A stretch of 64,000 bases of DNA from an uncultured Hungatella sp. (GCA_910585435.1 CAJUEJ010000008.1:1-64000), one strand, 5' to 3'; positions 52,084 through 61,319 are shown, counted from the stretch's first letter. The notes: generated by a model from the letters alone, not told the origin. Made by a program: numbers and translations.

Positions 52084-53774
52084 AAGCGGATTTTTCTCCG
52101 GTTCAGAGAGCGTTTTCTTCGTCTTGGAGAATTTTTTACTGTGTAAGAAGAGCGGCGCCGCTCCAGAAGGGTATCGAACTCATCCGGCGAGATGCCCACA
52201 TCCTCCAGACGCGCCAGCCGCCGCTGACGGCGAAGAGCCCGCTCCTCCTGCTCCTTCTTCTTTAAATAAGAACGGACTAAAAAGATCAACCCTGTCACAA
52301 GGGCAGCAGCCACGCCTGTACATATGCCGATCCACACAGAAGCCGGAATGCGCATAGGGCTGGCAGGCGAATCAATGCTCTGAGAGCCTGCAGGCCCCCG
52401 GGAATCTCCGGCGGACTGAGCCGAGGGAGTACCCCCTGCTTCTTCAGGAGAAAGCCCTCCGGAGGCACTTCGTCCCAGGGCGTCTTCACCAGAAAGGCTT
52501 TCCGCCCCTTGGCCTTCCAGGGAAGCATCCTCCACAGAAGCCTCTTCCTGCTCATTGCTCAGGTTCAGATTCAGCTTCTCCGGCATTCCGTTTATGCTGT
52601 CGGTAGAACCGATATTGAGAGTCTTCAGCTTCAGATAAGAATAGCCTATGTCCCTGTCTCCCCACCGGTAGTCAATTTTGGCAATGGCATCCGAAGGATC
52701 ATTGCTTGTCATCTCATAGGAAAGCTGAGAATCCACCGAAGAAAAATCAGCAGCTTTAGGAAGGGTTATTTTGCAGTCCGGATCAATCTCTAAGCCGTAC
52801 AGCTCTGTGGTAGCCAAACCGGCGATGGTCAGATCATTTTCGATGGAAGTATAGGCAGTGTCATACTCCGCTGCAGAAACCGTCTGGAAATTGCGGAAAC
52901 CGAAATCCAGCATTGCCTTTGTGTCAGAATACTGAGTCTGGTGGCCGTTTAAGACTACGGAGACCAGAGTCATGCCGTTCCTTCTTGCAAAGGTGACAAG
53001 GGTATTCCCGGCCAGGGAGGTATAGCCTGTTTTTCCGCCCAGACATCCTTCGTAGTACTCCGCCAGGTTTTTCTTCATCATCTTATGTCCCGGATAGATA
53101 CGGAAGCCTTCCGGATTCCGCTTTGTCACAGGAAGATCATAATAGAGGGAAGAGTCAATCTCCATAAATGTCTCGTTCTGTAAGGCAGCCTGTCCGATGA
53201 GAGCCATGTCATATGCGGATACATAATGATCCGGGTTATTCAGGCCGCTGGGGTTGGCAAAATGGGAATCCTGGCAGCCTAAAGAGGCGGCACGCTGGTT
53301 CATCATATCTGCAAATGCCTCCGTGCTGCCGGCTACATGTTCGGCCAGAGCATTGGCTGATTCATTGGCTGACTTCATCAAAAGAGCATACAGACAATCC
53401 CGGACAGTTAACACATCTCCCTCATCCAATCCGGCACTGCTGCTGCCTGCCTCCACATTGTATACTGCGTTGTGAGAAAAGGTAACCATCTCATTTAAGT
53501 CACACTGCTCCACCACAATAAGAGCGGTCAGAATCTTGGTGATGCTGGCCGGATAATAGGTGGTGTGAATATTCTTTCCATATAATACTGTGCCGGTATC
53601 AGCGTCTATGACAATACCACCTTCAGCCTGGATGGAGACATTCTCCGGCCAGGCTGTATCTGCATAAGCAGCGGTGGGGCTTAAGGTTATGATTATAAAC
53701 ACGGACAGAATCAGAGATAAGAAACGTCTTATATTTTTCACTGTTGATATCTCCATACTTTTTAACAATTCCAC
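52080..53774 (-). CDS. dacF: D-alanyl-D-alanine carboxypeptidase (PBP5/DacF type)
   Basis: The protein has 564 residues from a GTG (53774) preceded by GGGAG; an ATG six codons on lacks a ribosome-binding site. After a signal peptide (LSLILSVFIIITLSPTAAYA) comes the low-molecular-weight PBP domain with catalytic ASITK, SANES and GGKTG. A beta-rich PBP5 C-terminal domain, a Ser/Gly/Glu linker and a membrane helix (IGICTGVAAALVTGLIFL) follow. A cytoplasmic Arg-rich tail of about 65 residues closes it. It trims the peptidoglycan stem peptide. The long charged tail is unusual for the type and may bind partners. Confidence 0.92.
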   Translation of the reverse strand: MELLKSMEISTVKNIRRFLSLILSVFIIITLSPTAAYADTAWPENVSIQAEGGIVIDADTGTVLYGKNIHTTYYPASITKILTALIVVEQCDLNEMVTFSHNAVYNVEAGSSSAGLDEGDVLTVRDCLYALLMKSANESANALAEHVAGSTEAFADMMNQRAASLGCQDSHFANPSGLNNPDHYVSAYDMALIGQAALQNETFMEIDSSLYYDLPVTKRNPEGFRIYPGHKMMKKNLAEYYEGCLGGKTGYTSLAGNTLVTFARRNGMTLVSVVLNGHQTQYSDTKAMLDFGFRNFQTVSAAEYDTAYTSIENDLTIAGLATTELYGLEIDPDCKITLPKAADFSSVDSQLSYEMTSNDPSDAIAKIDYRWGDRDIGYSYLKLKTLNIGSTDSINGMPEKLNLNLSNEQEEASVEDASLEGQGAESLSGEDALGRSASGGLSPEEAGGTPSAQSAGDSRGPAGSQSIDSPASPMRIPASVWIGICTGVAAALVTGLIFLVRSYLKKKEQEERALRRQRRLARLEDVGISPDEFDTLLERRRSSYTVKNSPRRRKRSLNRRKIRF

Positions 53775-53893
53775 TCAGATATCTCCCGCAAAACGGAAGG
53801 CACATCTGACAGAAAGCAATTTTCAAACATGCTCCAAGTATAGTATATGATATTTTAAAATATAAGTAAAGGCAGAAATATTAAAGAAAATAA

Positions 53894-54595
53894 TTAGTTA
53901 AGCCTGGAACTGCGGAATTTGCCGGCAAAGATCCACAGAAGGCATCCAAAAAACAGAACCCCCACGCTTATGCCAAATGTCAGCGCGATCCGCCCGGCAG
54001 TATCCATAAAAAACGGCTCAGGAACAATATTGATCAATAAATCCGTGGCAGGATCCAGAATCCACAGATCGTTATCAAAGAAAATCTGGTGGAAAATCAC
54101 AAAATATTTTGTGAAATCTGTGGATATGAGGGCAGCCAGAAAACAGATGACTGCAAAAAACAACCCGGTTCCCACACAGATCGAACGGGGAAGAACCTGG
54201 ACTATCCTGGCTTTTAAGACCGCCATGAGTATAAGGCAGACCACGGCGCCCAGTATGGAGATTCTTCTCAGCAGAAGGCCTCCTAAGAACAGGCCCCTGA
54301 CATCCTCCATATGGGCAATCTCCCTCTCATTAAAAAATTCCCTGGGCTGCCCGTCCACGATTGTGGGAACATGGAGATCCTCCCGGTTCCCCCGCAGGTA
54401 AGCCATCATCTCCCGTGTCACATCTAAAAGATCTTCCATCTCCATATGGACATCGGCAGTGACATTATATTTTTCGTACTCATCTTCGTAATAGCCCGGC
54501 GTCCAGTAAGCAACCGCTTCCACGGAAGTGATCAAAAGGATGATAATTATAAAGAAGCTAAACAGGACTCCAAGTATAGAATGAATCCATTTCAT
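53894..54595 (-). CDS. TIGR01906/DUF1461 integral membrane protein
   Basis: The 233-residue protein has about five membrane helices with a large outer loop after the first. The loop has a YYEDEYEKYNV region, then VTREMMAYLRGNREDL and FNEREIAHMEDVRGLF, the typical pattern of family TIGR01906. FTKYFVIFHQIFFDNDLWILDPATDLLINIVPEPFF is another family stretch. Its function is unknown. A homologue is common in Gram-positives. It lies between the carboxypeptidase and an SH3 membrane protein on the same strand. Confidence 0.88.
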   Translation of the reverse strand: MKWIHSILGVLFSFFIIIILLITSVEAVAYWTPGYYEDEYEKYNVTADVHMEMEDLLDVTREMMAYLRGNREDLHVPTIVDGQPREFFNEREIAHMEDVRGLFLGGLLLRRISILGAVVCLILMAVLKARIVQVLPRSICVGTGLFFAVICFLAALISTDFTKYFVIFHQIFFDNDLWILDPATDLLINIVPEPFFMDTAGRIALTFGISVGVLFFGCLLWIFAGKFRSSRLN

Positions 54596-54638
54596 AGATA
54601 ATCTCCGTCATGTATGTTGATTTTAAACGTATCTGCCA

Positions 54639-55499
54639 TCAGTCTGAGGTGAGATAGCGGCTGGCCACATAGGCCTCCTGGTCATTGTAAATAATAACCG
54701 TCCAGTCACTGTCATTCTCATATACCCGCACAAATTCTACAACCGTACCGGCAGGCAGGGTAGCCAGTTTATTGCCGTCGGTAGATGGCTGAGAGCGGAC
54801 ATTCAGATTGTCTATGGTCTTGTAAACCGGTGCGGCTGTGGTAGGAGCCATGGTCTCAGGAGCAATCTCACTGGTCTCAGGGACGGTGGATGTCTCCTCC
54901 ACGGTGACAGGCGGCGTGGTCTCCGGCGGTTCGGTCTCCTTATCCTTGGGCTTGAAAACAGCGATCAGCACAATAATCAGGACAAGGACCAGGGACAAAA
55001 ACACCAGGCGGGCAACATCGTAAGAAGTGAAAGCAATACCGCCCTGCTGGCGCCTGCGCCTGCTTTTGTTGCCTCCGGAGGAGGAACGCCTTCTGGGCTG
55101 AGGCTGTGCCTGGGAGGGAGCCGGCCGGCTTTTGCGGCTGTTATTGTATTCATGGGAATAGGTATAGGCCTCCTGGGAGATGAGATGATAAGCCTGGTTG
55201 GCCTCATATGCGTCATCACTGCCCTCATGAACCGCTTTATTGCCCAGCATGCGGATCTTATGGTAATGCTCGCAGGAAGTTTTGCTGATCCAGCGTCCGC
55301 TGTACAGCGCGTCGATGGAGGATGCCAGATCCGGTTCTACAACAGCAGCCTTGTCACACAGGCTGAGGACGATGCCCTCCAGAGCCTGGCGTGATTTTAC
55401 CATAGATAAATTATATTTTTTCTGGCCGATCAATATTTCAGCTTCTTTTACATTGCGGCGTATTTTTTCCCAACTGGTATTTATATCTGACACTGGCAT
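54639..55499 (-). CDS. Membrane protein with DUF4145-like and SH3 domains
   Basis: The 286-residue protein has a cytoplasmic N-terminal helical domain (residues 1-115: AEILIGQKKYNLSMVKSRQALEGIV, LGNKAVHE) similar to DUF4145/HEPN-like bundles. A basic Arg/Ser linker, one membrane helix (VFLSLVLVLIIVLIAVF) and a Thr/Pro/Glu stalk follow. A bacterial SH3 domain (LNVRSQPSTDGNKLATLPAGTVV) at about 220-285 is outside the cell. It probably links the cell wall to a cytosolic complex. The gene follows TIGR01906 in the same operon direction. Confidence 0.8.
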   Translation of the reverse strand: MPVSDINTSWEKIRRNVKEAEILIGQKKYNLSMVKSRQALEGIVLSLCDKAAVVEPDLASSIDALYSGRWISKTSCEHYHKIRMLGNKAVHEGSDDAYEANQAYHLISQEAYTYSHEYNNSRKSRPAPSQAQPQPRRRSSSGGNKSRRRRQQGGIAFTSYDVARLVFLSLVLVLIIVLIAVFKPKDKETEPPETTPPVTVEETSTVPETSEIAPETMAPTTAAPVYKTIDNLNVRSQPSTDGNKLATLPAGTVVEFVRVYENDSDWTVIIYNDQEAYVASRYLTSD

Positions 55500-55706
55500 A
55501 GATGTCCTCCTTTGTTCAGCAGCGAAGCTTTCACCAACATATTTCTTTTATTATACTCTGTTATGGCAGAATATGCACGCACATTTTGTGCTTGTAAGAG
55601 AAAATTAAGCAGTCGAAGGTGTTTTGCTTGAAAATAGCTTTTTGTGATGGTAAAATGTGGTGGATGGCAGCACAGAAACTGAAGACGGAGGATACAAAAA
55701 GCGATT

Positions 55707-56363
55707 ATGAGACTACGTCATATTCCAGGCTCAGAGCAGCAGATAGCAGAAAGCCCTTATGTGATTGGGAATCCGGAAGAGAAAAAAGCACATTGGGCGG
55801 ATGTATTCGGCAATGAAAACCCTGTTCATATAGAAGTGGGGATGGGGAAGGGGAAATTCCTCATGGAACTGGCCGGGATGCATCCGGATATAAATTATGT
55901 GGGGATAGAGCGCTATTCCACCGTGCTTTTAAAAGCAATCCGGAAACAGGAGGCGCTGAAGCTTCCCAATCTCTTTTTTCTCAGGGAGGATGCCGGGACG
56001 CTGGCAGATATATTCGGGCCGGGAGAGGTAGCAAAGATTTATCTGAATTTTTCCGATCCATGGCCCAAGGACAGGCACGCAAAACGGCGTCTGACATCAC
56101 CCAGGTTTATGGCTGTATATGATCGGATTCTCAAGCCAGAGGGCATAGTGGAATTTAAGACGGACAATCAGGAGTTATTTGCGTATTCTCTCCAGTCTGT
56201 TCCGGAAGCAGGGTGGAACGTTGACTGGCATACATTTGACCTGCACCACTCAGAGTATGGGGAAGGCAATGTGATGACAGAGTATGAGGCTAAATTTTCG
56301 GCCCAGGGAAAGCCCATCTGCAAGCTGACAGCTTCCAGGAAAGCACCTGTGTCAAAAATTTAA
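55707..56363 (+). CDS. trmB: tRNA (guanine-N7)-methyltransferase
   Basis: The 218-residue enzyme adds a methyl group to G46 in the variable loop of tRNA. VEVGMGKGKFL binds SAM, LNFSDPWPKDRHAKRRL is the family signature, and TEYEAKFSAQGKPI lies at the C terminus. The start at MRLRHIPG matches the family start; the ribosome-binding site is AGGA-like. It diverges from the SH3 gene. The small ORF and thioredoxin gene follow. Confidence 0.95.
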   Translation: MRLRHIPGSEQQIAESPYVIGNPEEKKAHWADVFGNENPVHIEVGMGKGKFLMELAGMHPDINYVGIERYSTVLLKAIRKQEALKLPNLFFLREDAGTLADIFGPGEVAKIYLNFSDPWPKDRHAKRRLTSPRFMAVYDRILKPEGIVEFKTDNQELFAYSLQSVPEAGWNVDWHTFDLHHSEYGEGNVMTEYEAKFSAQGKPICKLTASRKAPVSKI

Positions 56364-56380
56364 ATTTTTCTGCATAAGAT

Positions 56381-56554
56381 ATGATAAATATGGGAAAAAT
56401 GGTGGTAAGAATGTCGGCTAAGGACACGATTATCAAAAAGCTTCAGCAGGCGACCTGTGACAGGATCGAACTGAACAGACAGGTTCTGAAATGGCAGAAG
56501 GGGCTGAAAGAGGTGGAAAAGGCGATAGAAGGAACGAACCATAAAAAGAAATGA
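56381..56554 (+). CDS. Small basic protein, 47-57 residues
   Basis: A short frame begins at 56381, or at 56411 after GGTGGTAAG. It encodes MSAKDTIIKKLQQATCDRI, then a helix-rich Lys/Glu segment ending KKK. Its stop lies at the open frame in front of thioredoxin. Amphipathic heptad-like helices and high Lys content suggest a coiled-coil or nucleic-acid-contacting peptide. It is conserved in position between trmB and trx here, but I do not recognise a family. Confidence 0.5.
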   Translation: MINMGKMVVRMSAKDTIIKKLQQATCDRIELNRQVLKWQKGLKEVEKAIEGTNHKKK

Positions 56555-56580
56555 CGAGAAAGCTTAAGGAGGAAAAGGGA

Positions 56581-56901
56581 ATGGCGGTTGTATTGACGAC
56601 GAGTAACTTTGACGAGGAAGTGTATGAGGCAGGGATGCCGGTGCTGGTTGATTTCTATGCAGACTGGTGCGGGCCGTGCAAGGCTATGGGGCCGGTTGTA
56701 GAGGAGCTGGCCGGAGAGTTTGCGGGGAAGGCTAAAGTGGGGAAAGTGAATGTGGATGAGAACCAGGAGCTGGCTATGCGGTATAACGTGATGTCCATTC
56801 CCACGTTTTTGGTGCTGAAGGGGAAAGAGGTGATAGCAAAGGCTGTGGGAACGCAGGATAAGGGAAGCCTGGCCAAGGCGTTGGAGAGCGGTCTTAAGTG
56901 A
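56581..56901 (+). CDS. trx: Thioredoxin
   Basis: The 106-residue protein is a classical thioredoxin with the active site WCGPC (C30, C33), VDFYADWCGPCK and the cis-proline loop VMSIPTFLVLKG. It reduces disulfides in the cytosol. The ATG at 56581 follows AGGAGGAAA; an open frame 10 codons upstream overlaps the small gene. No thioredoxin reductase gene is adjacent. Confidence 0.95.
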   Translation: MAVVLTTSNFDEEVYEAGMPVLVDFYADWCGPCKAMGPVVEELAGEFAGKAKVGKVNVDENQELAMRYNVMSIPTFLVLKGKEVIAKAVGTQDKGSLAKALESGLK

Positions 56902-56965
56902 GATAAGAGAGTTTCGCCCGGGATCCCGACAAAGGTTTTGCCCAGGGTTCCGCCCCGGGGGCACT

Positions 56966-57026
56966 TAGCGGTTTCCTTCCAGGCGTGCCTGCGCTTCGGC
57001 CTTCAGGCATCCTGCAGGAAACTGCT
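56966..57026. repeat. GC-rich imperfect hairpin region
   Basis: AGCGGTTTCCTTCCAGG pairs imperfectly with CCTGCAGGAAACTGCT; within the loop GCCTG pairs with CAGGC. The flanks (56915-57080) are GC-rich with CCCGGG and CCAGGG repeats, unlike the AT-rich DNA either side. No ORF of interest. It may be a repetitive intergenic element. Confidence 0.45.
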
Positions 57027-57153
57027 GAAGCTGCGGAATGTCCTCCCTGGGCTGTGCTATGTGCGGTGCTCCGCTTTGCTGACGGCCGGAGAAAGTTAAA
57101 GAAATAGTTGAAAATTTAAGTTGAAAAATCATGGAAAATTTTGTTGAAAAGGG

Positions 57154-57182
57154 TTGACTTTTGGGTAGGGTTGTAATATAAT
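57154..57182 (+). promoter_or_regulatory. tRNA-Lys promoter
   Basis: TTGACT (57154-57159), 17-base spacer, perfect TATAAT (57177-57182). The tRNA gene begins about 51 bases later. Confidence 0.85.
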
Positions 57183-57233
57183 AAGGAGCGTGTCACAGAG
57201 AAGACACAAATTGGACACAATTTAATAGAATTT

Positions 57234-57306
57234 GCGCCTTTAGCTCAGTTGGTAGAGCAGTAGACTCTTAATCTATTTGTCCAGGGTTCGAGTCCCTGAA
57301 GGCGCA
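57234..57306 (+). tRNA. tRNA-Lys (anticodon CTT)
   Basis: The 73-base gene folds into a normal cloverleaf: acceptor GCGCCTT/AAGGCGC, D arm GCTCAGTTGGTAGAGC, anticodon arm TAGACTCTTAATCTA with CTT, and T arm CAGGGTTCGAGTCCCTG. The CCA end is not encoded. It is preceded by a strong promoter. Confidence 0.96.
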
Positions 57307-57431
57307 GGTAAAGTACTGGTTTTGATGACGCAGAAGCATTGGGGCCGGTGCTTTTTTCTGTCTGTGGGATGTGAAAAGGATTTACATTCTTTTATTAATC
57401 TTTTATAATAACCCATGAGGGAGAAGACAGC

Positions 57432-58535
57432 ATGGAAAAAGAAAAGTTTTTGTATGAGAGTGTGTATGAAGATTTGAAGCAGCAGATTTCCCGGGGAAGC
57501 CTGAAAACGGATGAACGTCTGAAGCCGGAGAATGAATTGGCTGAGGAATATCAGGTAAGTGCCATTACTATAAAGAAGGCGTTGAGTATGCTGGCGGACG
57601 AAGGGGTTGTGAAAAGGATCCGCGGAAAAGGAAGCTTTGTGACGGCCGCGCCGGCCGTGTCTGAGAATGTTGTGGAAACAGGGACGGACGGAGACACTGC
57701 AAAAGAAATGATAGGCGTTATTTTTGAACATATCAGCTCCAGCTTTGGACTGGAGATGCTGTATGCACTGGATCGTCAGGCCCAGAATGCCGGCTATCGC
57801 CTGTTCCCCTGTTTTTCCTATGGAGAGAGGGATATTGAGACGGAGAAGATACAGTATCTGCGCAGCATCGGGGTCAAGGGGCTTTTGGTCATGCCGGTTC
57901 ACGGGAGACATTACAATACGGAGATTCTCAAGCTTGTAATTGACGAATTTCCTACAGTTTTAATCGATAAAGCCATGGAGGGAGTCCCTCTGGATTCTGT
58001 GCGCAGTGACGGAGAACTGTGTACACGGCAGCTGGTAGACTATCTGTATCAAAAAGGGAAAAGAAATATTTCTCTGATTACTGTGGATGAGAGAGATACC
58101 TCCTCCCTGATTGAGAGGAAAAGAGGCTTTTATCAGGGGATGGAGGACAATCATCTGTCCGCCCAGCCGGAATGTGTTGTGCCGTGTATGAATTATCAGG
58201 ACTCTTTCGCTGTATATGGGGATATCTACAGGAAGCTGATCCGCAAGTACCTGCAGGATTACGGGAAACAGCTGGACGGGATTGTCTGTTCGGAATACGG
58301 TGTGGCTATGCAGGTAGAGCTGATTTTGGAGGAAGAGGATTTGAAAGACAGCATAGAAGTATGCTGCATTGATGAGAACTATATCGGGCCGGATCAATAC
58401 CAGATGACTCATATAAAGCAGGATGAAGAGAAGATTGCACGGTGTGCTTTGGAGGTTTTGCTGAAAAAGATACACGGAGAAGCCATGGAGCAGAGAGATT
58501 ATCTGATTCCAGGTATATTTGTTCAGGGAAAATAG
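57432..58535 (+). CDS. GntR-LacI hybrid regulator (AraR-like)
   Basis: The 367-residue protein has an N-terminal GntR winged helix (VYEDLKQQISRGSLKTDERLKPENELAEEYQVS) and a LacI-type periplasmic-binding-like domain (about 90-367: GVIFEHISSSFGLEMLYALDRQAQNAGY, then TVLIDKAMEGVPLDSV). Such regulators sense a sugar and control the next transport operon. It lies just upstream of and in the same direction as the ABC operon, separated by a terminator and an AT-rich promoter region. Its target is most likely that operon. Confidence 0.9.
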   Translation: MEKEKFLYESVYEDLKQQISRGSLKTDERLKPENELAEEYQVSAITIKKALSMLADEGVVKRIRGKGSFVTAAPAVSENVVETGTDGDTAKEMIGVIFEHISSSFGLEMLYALDRQAQNAGYRLFPCFSYGERDIETEKIQYLRSIGVKGLLVMPVHGRHYNTEILKLVIDEFPTVLIDKAMEGVPLDSVRSDGELCTRQLVDYLYQKGKRNISLITVDERDTSSLIERKRGFYQGMEDNHLSAQPECVVPCMNYQDSFAVYGDIYRKLIRKYLQDYGKQLDGIVCSEYGVAMQVELILEEEDLKDSIEVCCIDENYIGPDQYQMTHIKQDEEKIARCALEVLLKKIHGEAMEQRDYLIPGIFVQGK

Positions 58536-58566
58536 AATACTATTCCCCAAGGCAGTACAAGCAGGG

Positions 58567-58596
58567 GTCGGCTGAGGTCAGCCGGCTCTTTTTTTG
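58567..58596 (+). terminator. Terminator after the GntR regulator
   Basis: CGGCTGA and TCAGCCG form a stem with a two-base loop, followed by a run of seven T. Confidence 0.85.
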
Positions 58597-58599
58597 ACC

Positions 58600-58785
58600 A
58601 GAAAAATATTATGTAAACTAAACAAAAATATAATTTGATATAGGATTAAATATATAAAAAATATAATATAAAAGTATAATAATATATTTACAAAATATAA
58701 TAAATATGATATTATGATAAATGTAACTTAGTTAAGACAAAAAAATGTACATGGGCAGCAAAAACAGAATCAATGAAGGAGGATT
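58600..58785 (+). promoter_or_regulatory. AT-rich promoter region of the ABC operon
   Basis: The segment is almost purely A and T, with many TATAAT-like boxes, so no single promoter can be chosen. A few palindromic words such as ATATTATAA could be operators for the GntR-type regulator encoded upstream. A GAAGGAGG site for the binding protein lies at its end. Confidence 0.5.
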
Positions 58786-60273
58786 ATGATGAGAAAGAGA
58801 AGATTATCAGCACTGATTTCCGCATTATGTCTGACAGCAACAGCAGTGACCGCTTGCGGAGGAGGAAGCACAGCACAGGGAACCACCGCAGCTACAACAG
58901 CAGCAGCATCAGGCGAGACGAAAGCCCAGGAGACAGAAGGGGCTAAAGAAGAGACGACGGCCCAGGCAGAGACGGCAGGCGGCAGTGTTCGGATTCTTTT
59001 GAACGTCACCGGAGGGAAGGACGAGGAGGAGATGAAGCTTTTCGTGGAGGCTCTGGAGGCAGCTACCGGGCTGGAGATTGAGGTAGAGAAGCCTGCTTCC
59101 GATTATTCTAAGGTTATGATGCAGAAGTTAAGCGGAGGCGAGAAATACGATCTGATCTATCTGAACGCCAGTGAGTATGCCAACCTGATTGATCAGGAAG
59201 CACTGATGGATATCACGGATTATGTGAAGAATTCTCAGATCCTGTCCCAGAATGTAGAGCAGAGCGAGTGGGACGACATAACCATTGACGGAAAAATATA
59301 CGCAGGTTTTAATAAGAAAGAAGTACACCGTGTTGTAGCCCTGAACAATGCCATGTTAAAAGCGGCAGGGATTGACTATCAGTCCATAGATCCCACGCTG
59401 GACGGATATTATGAAGTCTTTTCGAAGCTGAAGGAGACCAATACTGAGACAGACTTCTATCCATTTGAAGTGATCATGAAGGATGCCTGGGATCTGCAGC
59501 CCTGGATGGCATCTGTGGGTGTAAAGACAGGCGTTGTTTTAGATGATAGTGGAAAGAAGTATGCGCCGGTTTCCACAGAGGCGGCAGCTCCGGTTTGGGA
59601 GTGGTTTAAGAAGTTGTATGATGAAGGGCTTATGGATCCAGGTTCATTTGTTGATGCCACATCCGATATGAGGAGTAAGATGGGAGCAGCTTCCAAAAAG
59701 TCCGGATGCTGCGTAGACTGGGCCGCATGGGTGGGGCTTCACAATTCCAATGCTCTGGCAGAAGGAGTATCGGAGGATGACTATCAGGTAGTATCTCTTC
59801 CAGGCTGTAAGACACCGGACGGGAATTATATGCTTGGCAAGGGCGGCGCAAGTCTTTTTGCAGTTCCTGCAAACGCTGAGAATGTAGAGGGAGCTGTGAA
59901 GGTTCTGGAGTATTTTGCCACACAGGAAGGCGGAGAGCTGTTGTCCATCGGCGTGGAGGGGCATGATTATACAAAAGAAGGAGATACCTATACCCAGACA
60001 GAAATCGGCAAGACCCACGGCAACGACCATGGTGCGCCGGTGCCTATCTACAAAGATTTTAAGGCTCCTTTCGGCTACAATCCGGGAATGGAAGATGCCC
60101 TTCAGTTTGGCCAGTATGCATCCATTGAGATGACGATTCCTAATGAAGCAGATTACAAAGAGATCGTCGGAAAATGGGGAATCCAGATGATCAAGGGAGA
60201 GGCCTCCATTGAAGACGGGCTTGCCGGCATGCGCAAAGAGCTGATGGAGCGCGGTGTGACAGAAGTAGAATAA
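58786..60273 (+). CDS. ABC transporter solute-binding lipoprotein (family 1)
   Basis: The 495-residue protein has a lipoprotein signal (ALCLTATAVTAC, lipid Cys24) and an Ala/Thr/Glu-rich linker. A family 1 extracellular binding domain begins at VRILLNVTGGKDEEEM and ends with GMRKELMERGVTEVE. It has the usual hinge and many Trp/Tyr near the binding site (WVGLHNSNAL, EWFKKLYDEG). Members bind sugars and other carbohydrates. Substrate cannot be named. An AAGGAGG site precedes the ATG pair at 58786/58789. Confidence 0.9.
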   Translation: MMRKRRLSALISALCLTATAVTACGGGSTAQGTTAATTAAASGETKAQETEGAKEETTAQAETAGGSVRILLNVTGGKDEEEMKLFVEALEAATGLEIEVEKPASDYSKVMMQKLSGGEKYDLIYLNASEYANLIDQEALMDITDYVKNSQILSQNVEQSEWDDITIDGKIYAGFNKKEVHRVVALNNAMLKAAGIDYQSIDPTLDGYYEVFSKLKETNTETDFYPFEVIMKDAWDLQPWMASVGVKTGVVLDDSGKKYAPVSTEAAAPVWEWFKKLYDEGLMDPGSFVDATSDMRSKMGAASKKSGCCVDWAAWVGLHNSNALAEGVSEDDYQVVSLPGCKTPDGNYMLGKGGASLFAVPANAENVEGAVKVLEYFATQEGGELLSIGVEGHDYTKEGDTYTQTEIGKTHGNDHGAPVPIYKDFKAPFGYNPGMEDALQFGQYASIEMTIPNEADYKEIVGKWGIQMIKGEASIEDGLAGMRKELMERGVTEVE

Positions 60274-60325
60274 TGTAATTGCTTAAGACTTGTCTGAACA
60301 GATATGGAAAAATAGAAATGCTCAT

Positions 60326-60348
60326 GTGCCGTGCTTATTGCACGGCAC
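60326..60348 (+). other. Hairpin between binding protein and permease genes
   Basis: GTGCCGTGC (60326-60334) and GCACGGCAC (60340-60348) form a perfect 9-bp stem with a 5-base loop and no T run. It may stabilise the binding-protein message or limit read-through to the permeases, which are needed in smaller amounts. Confidence 0.65.
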
Positions 60349-60400
60349 TGATTGAATGGAATGTTAAGGAAAGAGATAAAGCATAGACAGGAGGTTGCTC

Positions 60401-61309
60401 ATGTCAAAGAAAAGAGGGGACACATTCAGGAAAATAAAGCGCTATCGGGGAATCTATCTGATGCTTGCGCCGATTGCAGCCTACTTCCTTGTATTTTCCT
60501 ACTATCCGCTGGTGCTGGGAATCGTCAACAGCTTTCATAAGGTAAAACTGCTGGGAGGCTCCCAGTTTGTGGGGCTGTCCAATTATCAGGAGGTAGCAGG
60601 GAGCAGACTGTATCAGCAAGCTTTAAGGAACAGCCTGTTTGTAGGAATCGGTACTTTTCTGCTTCAGTTTGTGTGGGGATTGTGTATCGCGGTATTCCTT
60701 AATGAGGTAAAAAGAAAGACATTTAAATCCCTGATTCAGACGGTTACCTATATTCCCTATTTGCTGTCATGGACCGTAGTGGGAGGCCTATGGATTACGA
60801 TTTTCTCGCCTACAGGTATGGTCAACGGAATTTTGAATCAGCTTGGAGTACAGGGTTCCACAGTTTTTATGGCAGAGCCGGCATTTGCAAGGACCATCAT
60901 GATCTTTACCGGAGCCTGGAAGGGTGCAGGATATTTTGCTGCCCTGTTTTTGGCAGCTATTGTAAGCCTGGACTATTCCCTGTATGAATCAGCGCGGATC
61001 GACGGGGCTTCCCGGTGGCAGCAGATCATAAAGATCACCCTGCCTCAGATCGTGCCCACTATGAAGATTGTCACGGTTCTGAGCGCTATGGGGGTGCTGA
61101 GGAACTTTGACCAGATATTCGTTATGGGAAATCCATCCATCAACGACAAGGTTCAGAACCTGCTGGTGCTGATCTATAATGACGGTATCCTGAAATTTAA
61201 TGTAGGGACAGCTACTGCGGCAGCCACATTGGTTCTGATTGTCACTATGATTATTTCGTTTGTAGTGCGCAAGCTGCTTCGGTATGACGAAGCCTATGAC
61301 GGACGTTAG
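60401..61309 (+). CDS. Sugar ABC permease (MalF/UgpA type)
   Basis: The 302-residue permease has six membrane helices and the EAA-type coupling loop ESARIDGASRWQQIIKITLPQIVP at about 200-220. IYLMLAPIAAYFLVFSYYPLVLGIVNSF is the typical first segment. The ATG at 60401 follows AGGAGG; a start 2 codons upstream is also open. It works with the next permease; the ATPase is not in the window and may be shared. Confidence 0.93.
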   Translation: MSKKRGDTFRKIKRYRGIYLMLAPIAAYFLVFSYYPLVLGIVNSFHKVKLLGGSQFVGLSNYQEVAGSRLYQQALRNSLFVGIGTFLLQFVWGLCIAVFLNEVKRKTFKSLIQTVTYIPYLLSWTVVGGLWITIFSPTGMVNGILNQLGVQGSTVFMAEPAFARTIMIFTGAWKGAGYFAALFLAAIVSLDYSLYESARIDGASRWQQIIKITLPQIVPTMKIVTVLSAMGVLRNFDQIFVMGNPSINDKVQNLLVLIYNDGILKFNVGTATAAATLVLIVTMIISFVVRKLLRYDEAYDGR

Positions 61310-61319
61310 GAGGAGGGCA

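Noticed and set aside
53756..53774. ATG at 53756 as start of the carboxypeptidase
   Set aside because: No ribosome-binding site before it; the GTG at 53774 has GGGAG at a good distance.
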